From positions 1 through 52,130 of the forward strand of contig CANHCU010000012.1 in assembly GCA_947459185.1 (NCBI GenBank): a stretch of DNA of 52,130 nt. The letters are read 5' to 3'. Source of the stretch: Planctomycetaceae bacterium (GTDB taxonomy: Bacteria > Planctomycetota > Planctomycetia > Pirellulales > UBA1268). The position numbers and the translations under genes were made by a program. The notes under the pieces were generated by a model. It had not been told where the DNA came from. It saw only the letters and a list, made by a program, of their open reading frames with translations, and made no database searches. Each line of letters begins with the position of its first letter. The first letter of the stretch is position 1. Positions 41,573-50,490 of the stretch are shown here, piece by piece.

Positions 41573-44283
41573 CAGCTTCGAGACGGTGGCTTCCCATCGC
41601 GGCCGTCGTGTCGGCGGCGTGGGGGGCGGCTGCGCCAAGCATCGCCGATCCGCCGCGGGTGGCCGAGGCTACTCCTTCAGTCCTCGCCCATCACTGCCTC
41701 GACTGCCACGGCCCCGACGAGCCGCAGGCATCGTTTCGGGTGGACACGCTCACGCGGGCGATCGACACGGTCGAGATGGCGGAGCGGTGGCAGAAGGTGC
41801 TCAATGCGATGAACTCCGGCGAGATGCCGCCGGCCGACGCCCCCCAGCTCGATCCGGCCCGGAAGATCGAACTGCTCGACGATCTCTCCCACGCGATGGT
41901 TGCCGCCCGCAAGAGCCTCGCAGACCAGGGGGACGACACGCTCCTTCGGCGGCTCAACCGCCGCGAGTATCGAAACACGCTGCGGCAGCTGCTCGGCGTG
42001 GAGATCGACGTGAACGAGCTGCCGGCCGACACCCGGTCTGGCGGCTTCGACACCTCCGGCACCAACCTTTTCATGTCGGGCGACCAGTTCGACCAGTATC
42101 GGGCGCTCGGCCGCGAGGCCGTGCACGAGTCCTTCGCCAAAGCCGCGGCGGTCGGAGCCGCGAAGACGCTGCGGGTCGAGCCGGAGGCGAACCATGCCGC
42201 CTTCCTGGCCGCAAATCAAAAGTCGCACGACGAACATCGGCGGGCGAAGGGCTGGGTCGATGCGGTCTTCGCCGCCGCGAACAAGCCAGAGAATGCCGAA
42301 ACGCTCGCCGAAATCCGCAAGCGGGCACCGGCCGACTGGCAGCTCATCCACCAGTGGGAGCGGATTCCCGGGGCGCCGTCACCCCAGGACTTCGGCTGGC
42401 CCGAAGGCCACGATGCCCAAGTGCCCTGGGAACTGAACGTCAACACGGAGTTCATCGAGTACGAGAAACGCTATCTCGAACAGCCCCGCCTCGACACGGG
42501 GGCGTATCTGACGCTTCCCGGAGCCAACCGGTCGAGCTATGCCAACAACTGGTTCGTACTCCGCATTCCAGATGACTGGCCACCGGGCGAGTACGTCGTG
42601 CGGGTTCGTGCCGGAGCGACGCCGCAGGCGCCGGCTGATCGCCGCTTCATCGAATTCGGACAGGCCCCGTGGCCGCAGGACGTGCCGGCCATGAGCACCC
42701 ATGCGGTACTCGGCACCCTCGATGCACCGGCTGTGATCGAGATCCCGTATGTCGTCCCGGCGAAGCACGACGGCCGCAGCCGGGGCCTCTTCATCCGCGA
42801 GCGGGGGGCGGGCCAGTTGCCGCGTGCCGTGGCACGTTTCAAGCAGGACCAGAAAGCCAACGGCGTCGGGCCGGAGCTGGCGGTCTGGATCGACTGGTTC
42901 GAGATCGAACGGCTACCCGACACCGCGAGAGCGGTGCCGCCCGGCCTTCGGGCGCTCGATATTCCATTCGATGAACGCGGGGCCTCGCTTCCGCCCGCTG
43001 CGATCAAGGCGGCGCTGGGACGGTTCGTGCTCGAGGCCTATCGGGGCGTTTCGGCGCCGCGTGGCTATCTCGACCGGCTGCTGGCGAGCTACGCGGCCCG
43101 CCGGCGGGGCGGTGTGACGCACATGCAGGCGCTCGAGGAGGCGCTTGCCTCGGTGCTGGCCTCGCCGAGGTTTCTCTACCGTGCGGAGCCCGAACGCAGT
43201 GGCGACGATGGCGATGACGCGCTCGACGGGCAGAAGCTGGCCTGCCGGCTCTCTTATCTGCTCTGGGGCGAACCGCCCGACGCGACCCTGCGGCAGAAGG
43301 CCAAGAGGGACAGCCAGGGAGCGGGGCTCGGCGATCCTGCCACGCTCGACGAAGAGTGTCGCCGCCTGCTCGACGACCCGCGGGCGTGCGGTTTCGTGGT
43401 GCCATTCGTGTCGCAGTGGCTCTCCATGGAGCGGCTCGACTTCTTCCAGTTCGACCCGCGGCGATTTCCCCGATTCGATCTGGCCGCCAAGGAGGCCGCA
43501 CGCCGCGAGGTCTACGAGACGTTCGCGGATCTTCTGCGGACCAACGGCCGCCTCGGCAATCTCCTCCAGGCGGACTCCGTGGTCGTCGACGGGCTGCTCG
43601 CCGAGTATTACGGAATCGAAGGCGTCGCCGGCGATGAGTTCCGCCGGGTGCCCGTGCCTCGGGGAAATCCGCGGGGCGGCCTCCTGGGGATGGCCGCGAT
43701 CCACGCGATGGGCAGTGACGGCGAACATTCCAGCCCCGTCGAACGGGGCGCGTGGGTGCTCCGCAAGCTGCTCGACGATCCGCCGCCGCCGGCGCCGCCG
43801 AACGTGCCGCAGGTGGCGAGGCTCGCAGGGAAAGCGCTCACGACGCAGGAACGGCTCGTCGCGCACCAGGAGGAGCCGCAGTGCGCGAGCTGCCACCGGC
43901 GGATCGACCCGCCGGGCCTCGCGCTCGAGAATTTCGATGCGGTCGGCCAGTGGCGCACGGAAGACAGCTACACCCCGCTCGACGCGAACGGCTGGGCGAA
44001 TCCGTCCCTGAAAAAAACATGGCCGATCGAGGTGAACGGCAGCTTCCACGGCGGCCCGTCCTTCATCGGCTTCGAGGGTTTTCGCGATGCCGTCGCCGCG
44101 CGGGAGCAGGATTTCGCCCGCAGCTTCGCGAAGGCGCTCGTGGAATACGCCCTTGGCCGTCCCTGCGGCTTCCGCGACGAGCCTCTCGTGGAGGCGATCG
44201 TGAACCGGGCCGCGGCGAAGAACTTCGCCGTGCGGGAGTTCATCCACGCACTCGTGCAGAGCGAGGCGTTTCGATCGAAGTAA
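41569..44283 (+). CDS. PSCyt1/DUF1587/DUF1592-type planctomycete cytochrome protein
   Basis: A 904-residue exported protein whose ATG overlaps the stop of the lipoprotein gene. A signal peptide covers about 1-26. The N-terminal PSCyt1 segment has one haem c motif, CLDCH (43-47), and a distal GEMPP. A DUF1587-like block follows (LLRRLNRREYRNTLRQLLGV). The middle (about 230-460) is beta-rich and may be a carbohydrate-binding type insertion. DUF1592 comes next (LASPRFLYRAEPE, LACRLSYLLWGEPPD), then DUF1588 (GLLGMAAIHAMGSDGEHSSP) with a second haem-like CASCH (772-776), and DUF1585 at the C-terminus. The family is always paired with DUF1552, as here. Its biochemical role is unproven. Confidence 0.9.
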   Translation: MTASRRWLPIAAVVSAAWGAAAPSIADPPRVAEATPSVLAHHCLDCHGPDEPQASFRVDTLTRAIDTVEMAERWQKVLNAMNSGEMPPADAPQLDPARKIELLDDLSHAMVAARKSLADQGDDTLLRRLNRREYRNTLRQLLGVEIDVNELPADTRSGGFDTSGTNLFMSGDQFDQYRALGREAVHESFAKAAAVGAAKTLRVEPEANHAAFLAANQKSHDEHRRAKGWVDAVFAAANKPENAETLAEIRKRAPADWQLIHQWERIPGAPSPQDFGWPEGHDAQVPWELNVNTEFIEYEKRYLEQPRLDTGAYLTLPGANRSSYANNWFVLRIPDDWPPGEYVVRVRAGATPQAPADRRFIEFGQAPWPQDVPAMSTHAVLGTLDAPAVIEIPYVVPAKHDGRSRGLFIRERGAGQLPRAVARFKQDQKANGVGPELAVWIDWFEIERLPDTARAVPPGLRALDIPFDERGASLPPAAIKAALGRFVLEAYRGVSAPRGYLDRLLASYAARRRGGVTHMQALEEALASVLASPRFLYRAEPERSGDDGDDALDGQKLACRLSYLLWGEPPDATLRQKAKRDSQGAGLGDPATLDEECRRLLDDPRACGFVVPFVSQWLSMERLDFFQFDPRRFPRFDLAAKEAARREVYETFADLLRTNGRLGNLLQADSVVVDGLLAEYYGIEGVAGDEFRRVPVPRGNPRGGLLGMAAIHAMGSDGEHSSPVERGAWVLRKLLDDPPPPAPPNVPQVARLAGKALTTQERLVAHQEEPQCASCHRRIDPPGLALENFDAVGQWRTEDSYTPLDANGWANPSLKKTWPIEVNGSFHGGPSFIGFEGFRDAVAAREQDFARSFAKALVEYALGRPCGFRDEPLVEAIVNRAAAKNFAVREFIHALVQSEAFRSK

Positions 44284-44306
44284 AATCGTCCAAGACATAC
44301 CTCACC

Positions 44307-45614
44307 ATGAGCGACGCCATGAGCACGTCCCTGCAACGTCGACAGTTTCTGCAGACCGGCACCGCGATCATCGCGCTGCCCGCGCTTGAATCACTCGGCT
44401 TCCGACGGTTCGCGGCCGCTGCTGAGCAGCCCCGCCCCAAGCGGCTCGTCTTTCTCGGCTTCGGCTGGGGCGTGACGAACGACTCGTGGTATCCCGATAC
44501 GAACAAGCCTGGTCGGGACTATCCGCTGCCGCCAGGTCTCCGGCCGCTTGAACGGCACAAGGCCGACTTCACGATCGTGCAGGGGCTCTGGCACCGGCAT
44601 ACGGCCAACGGTCATTACGGAAGCACGTTCTGGCTCACCGGAGCGAACGAGTTCGGCCAGCCGGGGCAGGCCTTCTCCAACACCGTGTCGGTCGATCAGG
44701 TCGCGGCGAGTCACGTCGGTGCTGCCACACGGTTCGACTCCCTCTGCCTCGACTGCGGCGAGGCGGCGGGCGGCTCGGGACATGGCCCTGGTCTGTCGCT
44801 CTCATGGGATGCCCGGGGTAAGCCGCTCGGTGGGCCCCGCAATCCCGTCGAGGCCTTCCACAAGCTCTTCGCCCGCGACACAACGCCGCTGGAGGAGCAG
44901 CAGGTGCGGCTCGCCGAACGGAAGAGCGTGCTCGACGACGCGCTCGAAAACGCTCGTGAACTCGGTCGCCGGCTGGGCAAGGCCGACCGCGAGAAGCTCC
45001 GCGAATATTTTGACGGCATCCGTGACCTCGAGGCGAAGCTAGCCCGCGATGCAAAGTGGCTCGGAGTCGATCGTCCGCAGCCGTCTATCGCGGAGCCGAA
45101 GTCGGGCCTCGCCGGCGTCGAGGAGATCAGACTGATGTACGAACTCCTCGCGCTTGCACTGGAGACCGACAGCACGCGTGTGATCACCTACCGGCAGCCG
45201 GTGAGCACGCTCGTCACGAGCCTCGGCATCAAGGTGGAGGCCCACACGATGAGCCACTACCACGGCCATGCCGGCGAGAAGCAGGAGGCCTCGGAGCGTC
45301 GCGACCTCGCCCAGAGTGAACTCTTGGCAGGGCTGCTCGACCGTCTCAAGGCGACGAAGGAGCCGGATGGCAGCACGCTCTTCGACCACACAACGGTCGC
45401 CTACGGCAGCAACATCCGCACGGGCCACAGCCTCGACAACTGTCCGACGCTCGTTGCCGGCCGCGGCGCGGGCCTCCGCATGGGTGAGCAGCTCGTCGTG
45501 CCCAAGGGCACGCCCCTGTGCAACGCCTGGCTCACGATCCTCAAAGGGGCGGGCATCGACGTGGCGTCGTTCGGCGACAGCACCGGCACGCTCGATGCTC
45601 TCGTGGCCTCGTGA
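44307..45614 (+). CDS. DUF1552 protein with Tat-type signal
   Basis: A 435-residue protein. The N-terminus has twin arginines followed by a hydrophobic stretch (LQRRQFLQTGTAIIALPALE), a Tat-like export signal. The body has KRLVFLGFGWGVTNDSWYPD, then DFTIVQGLWHRHTANGHYGS, and a C-terminal TVAYGSNIRTGHSLDNCPTL. These match DUF1552, a family related to the sulfatase/alkaline-phosphatase-like DUF1501 group and encoded next to DUF1592 proteins. It starts 23 bases after the DUF1592 gene. A second ATG at 44319 is possible. The role may be to act with the cytochrome protein in the periplasm. Confidence 0.88.
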   Translation: MSDAMSTSLQRRQFLQTGTAIIALPALESLGFRRFAAAAEQPRPKRLVFLGFGWGVTNDSWYPDTNKPGRDYPLPPGLRPLERHKADFTIVQGLWHRHTANGHYGSTFWLTGANEFGQPGQAFSNTVSVDQVAASHVGAATRFDSLCLDCGEAAGGSGHGPGLSLSWDARGKPLGGPRNPVEAFHKLFARDTTPLEEQQVRLAERKSVLDDALENARELGRRLGKADREKLREYFDGIRDLEAKLARDAKWLGVDRPQPSIAEPKSGLAGVEEIRLMYELLALALETDSTRVITYRQPVSTLVTSLGIKVEAHTMSHYHGHAGEKQEASERRDLAQSELLAGLLDRLKATKEPDGSTLFDHTTVAYGSNIRTGHSLDNCPTLVAGRGAGLRMGEQLVVPKGTPLCNAWLTILKGAGIDVASFGDSTGTLDALVAS

Positions 45615-45734
45615 GCTGCGGGATTCGCTCTCTCACGGTGCCAATCGGACCGCTGCCGACGATACGATAGGATGCGGCTGCCGGACCGAGCGATCGACCG
45701 GCGACGGCTTTCTCGTGATGAGAGGGGTTCAGCA

Positions 45735-47891
45735 GTGGCCGATCGCACGTGCCTGACGACATGGATCGCCGTTCTGGCGGCGTTTGCCACAGCGACCATG
45801 ACGCCGGCGGCCGATGAAGCCGGCGACACGGCGGCGTTGCAGGATGTCGTGCCCATCAGCAACGTGATGGCCGGCTGGGCCGACGATGACCGCCGGCCTG
45901 TCCGGGTGCGCGGGGTGGTGACATGGCGGCATGGCGCCGGCATGGTCGTGCAGGACGACTCCGCGGGCATCTGGATCGAGGTCACCGACGCCCAGCGGCT
46001 GGGAATCTGGGAGTCGCCGGCAGATCCGCCGGCCGATGTCCGCGAGGGCACGCAGGTAGAGATCGACGGCTGGTCCAATCGCGGCGGCTACGCCCCGAAC
46101 ATCCTCCCAGTGCGGATGCGCGTGATCGGCGTGCATACGCTGCCGCCACCACGCCCCTATGACAGGGAGCGTTTTTTTCAGGGTGTCGATGACTGTCTTC
46201 GGGTGACGGTGCGCGGCGTCGTGCAGGGCTACCGCGACGACTCCGACCGCTGGATCGTGCTCGTTTCGGAGGGGACCAAACGGTTTACCGTGGCGATCGA
46301 AAAGAGCCAGCTCGGCAGCCCGCCCGAGACGTTCGTGGACGGCGTCATCCGGGCCACCGGCGTGGCAACCGCGCAGTTCAATACCCGAGGCCAGTTTCTG
46401 TCACCGCGGTTGAACGTGACGGATCGCGATGGTCTCGTGGTCGAACGTCCTCCAGGCGGGCCGCCGTTCGAGTCGCCACGGGTTTCCCTGCGGGCGATCG
46501 CCGGCTATCGCCCGCAGCGTGCCGATGGGCATCGTCTCTGCACGCAGGGCGTCGTCACGTATGCGGTGCCAGGGCGATTTCTCTATCTGCAGGAAGATTG
46601 CCTCGGAGTCCGGGTCGAGACCACGTCACAGGAACGCTACGAGCCGGGAGACGTCGTCGAGGTTGCCGGATTCATCGACAGCGTCGGGTACGTCGCTTCA
46701 CTGGTCGAGGCGACGGTGCGCAAAGTGGCCCGTGAAGCATCGCCGGAGCCCATCCCCATCCACCCGGCCGCGATCGCCCAGATCAACGCGGTTGCCGCGG
46801 CGCGGTTCGTGCTGGCAGATCCGGGTGACTACTACGGGTGTCTCGTGACGTTTCCGGCCCGCGTCGTCGACGTGCAGACGACCAACGGCGGCGGCGAGGT
46901 GCTGCTTGACGCCGATGACACCGGGGTGGCGGCGGCGGCCAACGTGCTCGTGTTCGCCGGGTTGCAGTGGCTGGAGCCGGGAAGCGAGGTGAAGGTCACC
47001 GGCATCGTGCAGCCGGAGCCGATGGCGGACAAGGAATGGACAAAGGAGTGGCAGTCGGCCGACGGCCGGCGGATGCAGATTCTGCTGCGTTCCACCTCCG
47101 ATATAGAACTGGTCAGGCCGCCGTCGTGGTGGACGCCGCGGCGACTGGCTGCCTCGCTTGCGGCCGTGGCCAGTCTGGCGGCATTCGTGGCAGGCTGGGC
47201 CGTGTTGCTGCGGCGGCAGGTGGCCCGCCAACTCGCGACGATCGAGTCGCAGCTTCAGGTCGAAGCCGCCGTGGAGGAGAGGCATCGGATCGCGCGGGAG
47301 TTTCACGACACGCTGGAGCAGGATCTGGCGGGCATCGCCCTGCGGATGGATGCCGCCGCGGGACGCACCCAGGACGAGCGATCGCGGGCGGAGTTCGAGC
47401 AGCAGCGTGCGCTCTTCGAGAAGCTTCGTGAGGAGACGCACGACTTCCTCTGGGACTTGCGGGATCCGCAGCGGAACGACGGGTCGCTGCAGGCGTCGCT
47501 GGCGGCACAGGTGGCGTATCAGCGGTCGCTCACAAGCGTGCCCATTACGCTCCATCTCGAAACGGATGTGCCCCGTCGTGTTCCTTCGATGGTGCAGTAT
47601 CACTTGCTGCGGATCGCAAGAGAGGCGGTGAGCAACGCCCTCGAGCATGCTGATCCGTCGCGGATCGATCTGTGGCTCCGTGGAGGCGGCGCCGGGATCG
47701 TCCTGGAGGTGGTCGACGACGGGAGTGGCTTTGACGTGGCCTCCGGCGAGCGGCTGGACGGGCATTTCGGCATGCGCGGCATGCGGGAGAGGAGCCGTCG
47801 GATTGGGGGTGAGATCGCGATCAACAGTCGCCCGGGCGCGGGGACCACGGTGAGGGTGAAGGTGTCTTCCGGGGTGCTCCGGAACGCATAA
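45735..47891 (+). CDS. NarL-type sensor histidine kinase 2, paralogue of kinase 1
   Basis: A 718-residue kinase from GTG 45735, which has GAGAGGGG about eight bases upstream and gives a clean signal helix (TCLTTWIAVLAAFATATMTP). ATG 45672 would add 21 Arg-rich residues and is the alternative. The periplasmic part repeats the kinase 1 plan with four OB-like modules: VRVRGVVTW (about 56), LRVTVRGVVQG (about 155), LCTQGVVTY (about 268) and GCLVTFPARVVDV (about 368). The second membrane helix is at about 470-492. The HisKA_3 motif RIAREFHDTLEQDLAGIAL carries His524, and the HATPase has IAREAVSNALEHADPS and DDGSGFDVA. Unlike kinase 1, its regulator is not adjacent but two genes downstream. Confidence 0.9.
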   Translation: MADRTCLTTWIAVLAAFATATMTPAADEAGDTAALQDVVPISNVMAGWADDDRRPVRVRGVVTWRHGAGMVVQDDSAGIWIEVTDAQRLGIWESPADPPADVREGTQVEIDGWSNRGGYAPNILPVRMRVIGVHTLPPPRPYDRERFFQGVDDCLRVTVRGVVQGYRDDSDRWIVLVSEGTKRFTVAIEKSQLGSPPETFVDGVIRATGVATAQFNTRGQFLSPRLNVTDRDGLVVERPPGGPPFESPRVSLRAIAGYRPQRADGHRLCTQGVVTYAVPGRFLYLQEDCLGVRVETTSQERYEPGDVVEVAGFIDSVGYVASLVEATVRKVAREASPEPIPIHPAAIAQINAVAAARFVLADPGDYYGCLVTFPARVVDVQTTNGGGEVLLDADDTGVAAAANVLVFAGLQWLEPGSEVKVTGIVQPEPMADKEWTKEWQSADGRRMQILLRSTSDIELVRPPSWWTPRRLAASLAAVASLAAFVAGWAVLLRRQVARQLATIESQLQVEAAVEERHRIAREFHDTLEQDLAGIALRMDAAAGRTQDERSRAEFEQQRALFEKLREETHDFLWDLRDPQRNDGSLQASLAAQVAYQRSLTSVPITLHLETDVPRRVPSMVQYHLLRIAREAVSNALEHADPSRIDLWLRGGGAGIVLEVVDDGSGFDVASGERLDGHFGMRGMRERSRRIGGEIAINSRPGAGTTVRVKVSSGVLRNA

Positions 47892-47962
47892 CCGGCCCTG
47901 GGCGGAGGCTGGACAGCCTGCGAGGCACTGGGAGAGCCCTGTCCTGTGCCATCGTCCGAGAG

Positions 47963-47990
47963 CCGCCATTGTCGAAAGCGACAATGGCGG
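47963..47990. promoter_or_regulatory. Perfect 12-bp palindrome upstream of DUF1559 gene 2
   Basis: CCGCCATTGTCG (47963-47974) and its exact complement CGACAATGGCGG (47979-47990) are separated by AAAG. It lies 72 bases after the kinase 2 stop and 126 before the DUF1559 gene. The 4-base loop would form a very stable RNA hairpin, but no T-run follows, so a dimer-binding operator or an RNA-stability element is as likely as a terminator. Confidence 0.6.
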
Positions 47991-48115
47991 CGGTGCAGAG
48001 CCCTATCTACGATTCTCGAAGAGGGTGTAGGTCGTGATCGGGGTGGCCCGCCGATAGAGCCAGAGGAGCCCTCCCACGGAATCGTTCACATCTCGGTTGG
48101 AAAGGGGAGGTTCGC

Positions 48116-49228
48116 ATGTTCACCCATCGAAAGCGATCAGATGCAGGGTTTACGTTGGTGGAACTGCTGGTGGTGATCGCTATCATCGGCACGCTCGTCG
48201 GGCTGCTGTTGCCCGCGGTCCAGGTCGCCCGTGAGTCGGCTCGACGCAGCAGCTGCACGAACAAGCTGAAGCAAATGGCGCTCGCGGTTCATAGCCACGA
48301 GGTTGCTCGGCGGATCTTCCCGCCTCTGTCAGACAACCCGCTGTTGTCGAACATGACTCAGTTCAACGGCCAGGTCGGGGGCTGGGGCTATCGCGTCGGT
48401 TTCATCCCGCCGCTCTTTCCATTCATGGATGAACAAGCCCTGTACGACAACGTCGTCAACTACATGAAGGACGGCAAGGCGCCGTGGGAAACTGGCGACG
48501 GCTTCTGGGCCGTACCGAAGACAACCACGTCCAACAACAAGCAGCCGGCAGTGCTGTGTTGCCCCTCCGACAGTCGGGCGGTCAGAGGGGCCGGCATCGG
48601 GCAGAACCTCGGAGTGACGAGCTATCGTTGCAACCGCGGCGACATCTGGATGGGTGACGGCACGTGGGAATGGCGCGGTCCCTTCGGCATGGGGAACAGG
48701 GGCAAGTGCAATGTGGCAAGAATTCCAGACGGGTCGTCGAAGACAGTCATGCTCTCCGAGGCGACCATCGGCTCTGGCAACAGGAGTCCGAAGTCTGGCC
48801 TCTCCACAGCCGGCGGCATCTCCTCGACCGCGAGTCCTTCGGTATGCCTCGGGCGGCTTGGCGCCGGAGGTCTCGTGGGAAACGTGAAGACGATCGCGGA
48901 CGCCGGGAAAGATCCCTCGCTCGGGTTCCGTTGGTGCGATTCCAGGCATGGGTATATCGCATTTTACACGGTGCTCCCGCCCAACAGCCCGAGTTGTTCC
49001 AACGGCGATGCGGAAAACGTCGCCGTCGTCTCGCCCAACAGCTATCACAACGACGGCGCGAATGTCGCGATGTGCGACGCATCAGTGCGATATGTCTCCA
49101 ACTCGATCGATGCCGGTGATCCGACGCGGTCGATGCCGGGCAACCAATACACGGGTCCATCGCTGTGGGGCGTGTGGGGCGCTCTGGGCACGACCAGCGG
49201 CGGCGAGCAGTCGGTTCATCTGGACTGA
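48116..49228 (+). CDS. DUF1559 protein 2 (pilin-like N-terminus)
   Basis: A 370-residue protein, paralogue of the one at 40100. The pilin-type motif [20 protein letters not shown] starts at residue 9, and [20 protein letters not shown] follows. Inner blocks are [35 protein letters not shown], and a C-terminal [27 protein letters not shown] lies about 7 bases before the ATG. A lipoprotein gene follows, as for copy 1. Sequence identity to copy 1 is high in the first 60 residues and low after, the usual pattern in this family. Export and processing by a type II/IV-like machinery are inferred. Confidence 0.92.
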   Translation: MFTHRKRSDAGFTLVELLVVIAIIGTLVGLLLPAVQVARESARRSSCTNKLKQMALAVHSHEVARRIFPPLSDNPLLSNMTQFNGQVGGWGYRVGFIPPLFPFMDEQALYDNVVNYMKDGKAPWETGDGFWAVPKTTTSNNKQPAVLCCPSDSRAVRGAGIGQNLGVTSYRCNRGDIWMGDGTWEWRGPFGMGNRGKCNVARIPDGSSKTVMLSEATIGSGNRSPKSGLSTAGGISSTASPSVCLGRLGAGGLVGNVKTIADAGKDPSLGFRWCDSRHGYIAFYTVLPPNSPSCSNGDAENVAVVSPNSYHNDGANVAMCDASVRYVSNSIDAGDPTRSMPGNQYTGPSLWGVWGALGTTSGGEQSVHLD

Positions 49229-49253
49229 TCGGGACCTCTACGGAGACAACCAC

Positions 49254-49808
49254 ATGACCATCGGCAACCGCATCCGGGGTGATCGTTGGACCGACCATCG
49301 CCTTTCGCAGGCTCGCAACTCGCTGGCGGGACCGCTTGCGCTGGCATGCTGCTTGGCGATGGCGATGGCGATGATCGGGGGATGCAGAAAAGCGGGCCCG
49401 GATGTGCAGCCTGTCGAGGGCACCGTGCTGCTCGACGGCAAGGAGTTGGACGGTGCGACGGTGGGCTTCACGCCGGCGGACGGCGCCGGCATCCCTGCCG
49501 TCGGAATGACCGGTCCCGACGGCCGTTTCAAGCTGACATCGACGGGCGGCGGGAGACCCGAAACGGGTGCCGTCGCCGGCGACTATAAGGTCGTGATCAC
49601 GAAGCAGGAGGTGGAGGGGACGGGCAAGCCGGTCGAGGAACCTGCCATGGCACCGCCGCCCAGCACCGCGTATCCCAAGCAGCCGCAGGTCACCTTCATC
49701 GTGCCCCAGGGATATGAGAAGGCCGAGTCTTCCGGTTTGCGTGCCACGGTGAAACGCGGCAACAACACATTCCGCTTCGAACTCGACTCTCGGTTCAACC
49801 CAAAATGA
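49254..49808 (+). CDS. Lipoprotein 2 with carboxypeptidase-regulatory-like fold
   Basis: A 184-residue protein with a lipoprotein signal (LAGPLALACCLAMAMAMIGGC, Cys near residue 47). The n-region is unusually long (about 25 residues). The domain carries VEGTVLLDGKELDGATVGFT, GMTGPDGRFKLTSTGG and GAVAGDYKVVITKQEVEG, then a Pro-rich region and VTFIVPQGYEKAESSGLRAT. This is the same type of beta-sandwich as the protein at 41123, and it also follows a DUF1559 gene. CGGAGA lies about 8 bases before the ATG. Role unknown. Confidence 0.8.
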   Translation: MTIGNRIRGDRWTDHRLSQARNSLAGPLALACCLAMAMAMIGGCRKAGPDVQPVEGTVLLDGKELDGATVGFTPADGAGIPAVGMTGPDGRFKLTSTGGGRPETGAVAGDYKVVITKQEVEGTGKPVEEPAMAPPPSTAYPKQPQVTFIVPQGYEKAESSGLRATVKRGNNTFRFELDSRFNPK

Positions 49809-49836
49809 CCCCCGTGAATTCAATGCGGCACGGGCC

Positions 49837-50490
49837 ATGATGATCACCACCCCACCCATCCGCCTGCTCGTCGTCGACGACCACCCGCTTTTTCGTGAGG
49901 GTCTCGCCCACACGCTCGGCGCGGAGGAGGGCTTTAAGATCGTCGCCCAGGCCGAGGACGGCACGACCGCGATCGACCTGTGGGAGTCGGTGCAGCCCGA
50001 CGTGACGCTCATCGATGTCAGCATGCCCGGCATGGATGGCATCGAGACGGTCCGGCAGCTGCGCTCACGGCACGCCGATGCCAAGCTGCTCATGCTGACG
50101 TCGTCCGAGGATCAGGAAGACGTGATCGCCGCGCTCGATGCTGGGGCGTCGGGTTACGTGACGAAGAGCATCCGGTTCGTGGACCTCGTGGCGGCCGTAC
50201 GCGAGGCGCACCATGGCGGTCGTCCCTTGGGCGAGGCGATCGCCCGAAAGCTCGCGGCGCGCGACCGCAGCAGCCCGCTGACGCCCCGGGAACTCGAGGT
50301 GCTGAAACTGCTGCGGGAGGGACTCACCTTCGCCGAGATGGGCCAGCTACTGTCGATCACCGAGCGCACGTCCCGTGCTCACGTGGGGGCCATCAAGGAG
50401 AAACTCGGGGCCGCCAACACGGCTCAGGCGGTGGCGAGGGGCTTCGAGCATGGGCTCTTGCCCGTGCTGCCGGGGCGGGGAGCGTCGTGA
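49837..50490 (+). CDS. NarL/LuxR-type response regulator 2
   Basis: A 217-residue paralogue of regulator 1. The receiver has LLVVDDHPLFREGLAHTLGA, phospho-acceptor Asp60 (VTLIDVSMPGMDG), LMLTSSEDQED and the Lys in SGYVTKSIRF. The LuxR-type DNA-binding domain has LTPRELEVLKLLREGLTFAE and RTSRAHVGAIKEKLGAANTA. Kinase 2 lies upstream of a DUF1559/lipoprotein pair, and no other orphan kinase is near, so kinase 2 is the likely partner. Its stop overlaps the GTG start of the GH5-like gene, making regulator and hydrolase part of one translational unit. Confidence 0.92.
   Translation: MMITTPPIRLLVVDDHPLFREGLAHTLGAEEGFKIVAQAEDGTTAIDLWESVQPDVTLIDVSMPGMDGIETVRQLRSRHADAKLLMLTSSEDQEDVIAALDAGASGYVTKSIRFVDLVAAVREAHHGGRPLGEAIARKLAARDRSSPLTPRELEVLKLLREGLTFAEMGQLLSITERTSRAHVGAIKEKLGAANTAQAVARGFEHGLLPVLPGRGAS

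Noticed and set aside
42913-44298. 461-codon minus-strand open frame opposite the DUF1592 gene
   Set aside because: Shadow frame; the sense strand has haem motifs and conserved DUF1592 blocks.
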